Source: Rhodospirillales bacterium | Lineage (GTDB): Bacteria > Pseudomonadota > Alphaproteobacteria > Rhodospirillales > JAPHRK01 | Direction of reading: 5' to 3' | Assembly: GCA_026196105.1 (NCBI GenBank) | Contig: JAPHRK010000026.1 | Coordinates: 1 to 36,931 of the forward strand | DNA length: 36,931 nucleotides | Part shown: piece by piece, positions 35,717 to 36,931 of the stretch | Layout: every line of letters begins with the position of its first letter | How positions within the stretch are numbered: position 1 is the stretch's first letter | The notes under the pieces: generated by a model | Seen by the model: only the letters and a program-made list of their open reading frames with translations | The model's database searches: none | What the model was told of the DNA's origin: nothing | Position numbers and translations under genes: made by a program

Positions 35717-36451
35717 CTATTCCTTCGTCTCGGTGGTTTCAGCTTCAGCCGGAGCTTCTGCTTCTACCGGAGCTGCAGTAGCACGAAGAGCAGCTGGGAA
35801 CGGTAAGTCACCAGGCATCTTACGCTTAACAGCATCTTTGATCAGAACATAGCCGCCTTTGGAGCCAGGAATAGATCCCCGAACCATAATAAGACCACGC
35901 TCTGCATCGGTAGATACTACCTGCAGGTTCTGAACGGTGACGCGCTCGGCACCCATGTGACCAGCCATTTTCTTGCCTTTGAATACCTTACCGGGATCCT
36001 GACATTGACCAGTTGAACCATGAGAACGGTGTGAGATAGACACACCGTGCGAGGCACGAAGACCACTGAAGTTGTGGCGTTTCATTGCGCCAGCAAAACC
36101 TTTACCAATGCTTGTTCCGGTCACGTCCACGTGTTGTCCAGCGACAAAGTGATCAGCGGTGATTTCAGCACCAACTTCCACTAACGCATCTGCACTTACA
36201 CGGAACTCAACCAGCTTACGTTTTGGCTCAACTTTCGCTTTCGCGAAGTGGCCACGCATTGGCTTGCTGACATTCTTTACTTTGGCCGTACCGACACCGA
36301 GTTGGATAGCTGTGTAGCCGTCCGTCTCTTCGGTACGATTTGCAATCACTTGGCAATTGTCGACTTTGAGAACAGTAACCGGAAGATTCCGACCGCTTTC
36401 CTCAAAGACACGGCTCATGCCGAGCTTTTGCGCTATTAAACCAGAACGCAT
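35717..36451 (-). CDS. rplC: 50S ribosomal protein L3
   Basis: 244 residues with [37 protein letters not shown] and the loop [20 protein letters not shown] that approaches the peptidyl transferase centre. The C-terminus has an Ala/Glu-rich tail of about 25 residues seen in many alphaproteobacterial L3 proteins. It follows rpsJ by 12 bp. Confidence 0.98.
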   Translation of the reverse strand: MRSGLIAQKLGMSRVFEESGRNLPVTVLKVDNCQVIANRTEETDGYTAIQLGVGTAKVKNVSKPMRGHFAKAKVEPKRKLVEFRVSADALVEVGAEITADHFVAGQHVDVTGTSIGKGFAGAMKRHNFSGLRASHGVSISHRSHGSTGQCQDPGKVFKGKKMAGHMGAERVTVQNLQVVSTDAERGLIMVRGSIPGSKGGYVLIKDAVKRKMPGDLPFPAALRATAAPVEAEAPAEAETTETKE

Positions 36452-36463
36452 AATTTCAAAGCC

Positions 36464-36772
36464 CTAAAGTTTGATCTCAACATCCACACCAGCCGCAAGG
36501 TCGAGCTTCATCAGCGCGTCTACGGTTTGAGGTGTAGGATCTACGATATCTAAAACCCGTTTATGTGTACGGATTTCAAATTGTTCACGAGACTTTTTAT
36601 CGATGTGCGGAGACCGCAAAACGGTAAATTTCTCAATTCTATTCGGCAGAGGAATTGGCCCCCGCACTTCCGCACCAGTTCTCTTAGCGGTATTAATGAT
36701 TTCACGAGCGGACTGGTCCAACACGCGATGATCAAATGCCTTGAGGCGGATACGAATATTTTGACTGTCCAT
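36464..36772 (-). CDS. rpsJ: 30S ribosomal protein S10 (NusE)
   Basis: 102 residues: [40 protein letters not shown] and [15 protein letters not shown]10 acts in the small subunit and, as NusE, in antitermination. The ATG at 36772 lacks a good ribosome binding site; the nearest purine-rich run, GGAGGGG, is about 25 bp upstream in the stem of a hairpin. It is separated from tuf by 60 bp. Confidence 0.98.
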   Translation of the reverse strand: MDSQNIRIRLKAFDHRVLDQSAREIINTAKRTGAEVRGPIPLPNRIEKFTVLRSPHIDKKSREQFEIRTHKRVLDIVDPTPQTVDALMKLDLAAGVDVEIKL

Positions 36773-36792
36773 TTTATGGAACCCATCTAAAT

Positions 36793-36820
36793 GTCGACCC
36801 CTCCCAAAGGAGGAACCGAC
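36793..36820 (-). repeat. Stable hairpin between tuf and rpsJ
   Basis: On the minus strand GTCGGTTCCTCC pairs with GGAGGGGTCGAC around TTTG, a 12-bp stem with three G-U pairs. It covers nearly half of the tuf-rpsJ space and contains the only strong Shine-Dalgarno-like run upstream of rpsJ. No T-tract follows. Confidence 0.6.
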
Positions 36821-36832
36821 GTTTTAACAATA

Positions 36833-36931
36833 TTACTCAGAAATCTTAGATACGACACCAGCACCCACGGTACGACCACCTTCGCGGATAGCGAAACGTA
36901 GGCCTTCATCCATGGCAATCGGGGTCAGCAA
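36833..36931 (-). CDS. tuf: Elongation factor Tu, C-terminal end only
   Basis: The last 32 codons and stop of EF-Tu are present, reading [20 protein letters not shown] then [12 protein letters not shown]. This is the invariant C-terminal beta-barrel end. The rest of the gene lies beyond the window, upstream in transcription order. Position before rpsJ is the usual str/S10 arrangement. Confidence 0.96.
   Translation of the reverse strand: MLTPIAMDEGLRFAIREGGRTVGAGVVSKISE

Noticed and set aside
36550-36786. 78-residue frame overlapping rpsJ, starting ATGGGTTCC
   Set aside because: Out of frame with S10, no family features, start lies in the leader.

Overview
The window reads as chromosomal DNA of an alphaproteobacterium of moderate GC content. 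The evidence is the gene order tuf-S10-spc-alpha with adk directly after secY and no rpmJ between secY and rpsM, an ATP12-type F1 assembly chaperone beside a HAD phosphatase, RluC/D-type synthase, CrcB and RarA, a malic enzyme fused to a PTA-like domain, and a response regulator ending in a GPDRRR tail. I cannot name the genus; a marine Rhodospirillales-like or related lineage is a guess. Almost everything after position 2234 lies on the minus strand, apart from lipB, an iron-binding protein gene and one small membrane protein.

Layout. 1-2241 (+): the end of a MoxR AAA+ ATPase and its VWA (CoxE-like) partner. 2234-8661 (-): an EamA exporter, a small HTH-like protein, a large hybrid histidine kinase downstream of apt, a lone TRAP-type solute receptor and a LiuR-like MerR regulator with a palindromic operator. 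8718-10991 (-): MaeB malic enzyme. 11176-11262 (-): tRNA-Leu(GAG). 11355-13147 (+): lipB and a periplasmic Fe3+-binding protein whose promoter lies between two inverted copies of a Fur-like site. 13201-14168 (-): a response regulator and an HPt protein, which could act as a phosphorelay. 14514-22706 (-): ATP12, AsmA, HAD phosphatase, a low-GC gap with two possible microproteins, Rlu-type pseudouridine synthase, CrcB, RarA and an HtrA/Deg protease.

22850-36931 (-): rplQ, rpoA, rpsK, rpsM, adk, secY, rplO, rpmD, rpsE, rplR, rplF, rpsH, rpsN, rplE, rplX, rplN, rpsQ, rpmC, rplP, rpsC, rplV, rpsS, rplB, rplW, rplD, rplC, rpsJ and the 3' end of tuf, listed here from low to high coordinate, so transcription runs from tuf to rplQ. 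This is the core translation and transcription operon; it ends in a strong intrinsic terminator just before htrA.

I found no clear new multi-gene system. The most notable sequence signals are regulatory or structural: a perfect-consensus TTGACA-16-TATAAT promoter before rpsM whose whole spacer is an inverted repeat; a perfect 17-bp inverted repeat inside rplR; near-identical inverted operator copies flanking the iron-binding protein promoter; a stable hairpin between tuf and rpsJ; and a low-GC insertion holding two overlapping small ORFs in an otherwise conserved cluster.
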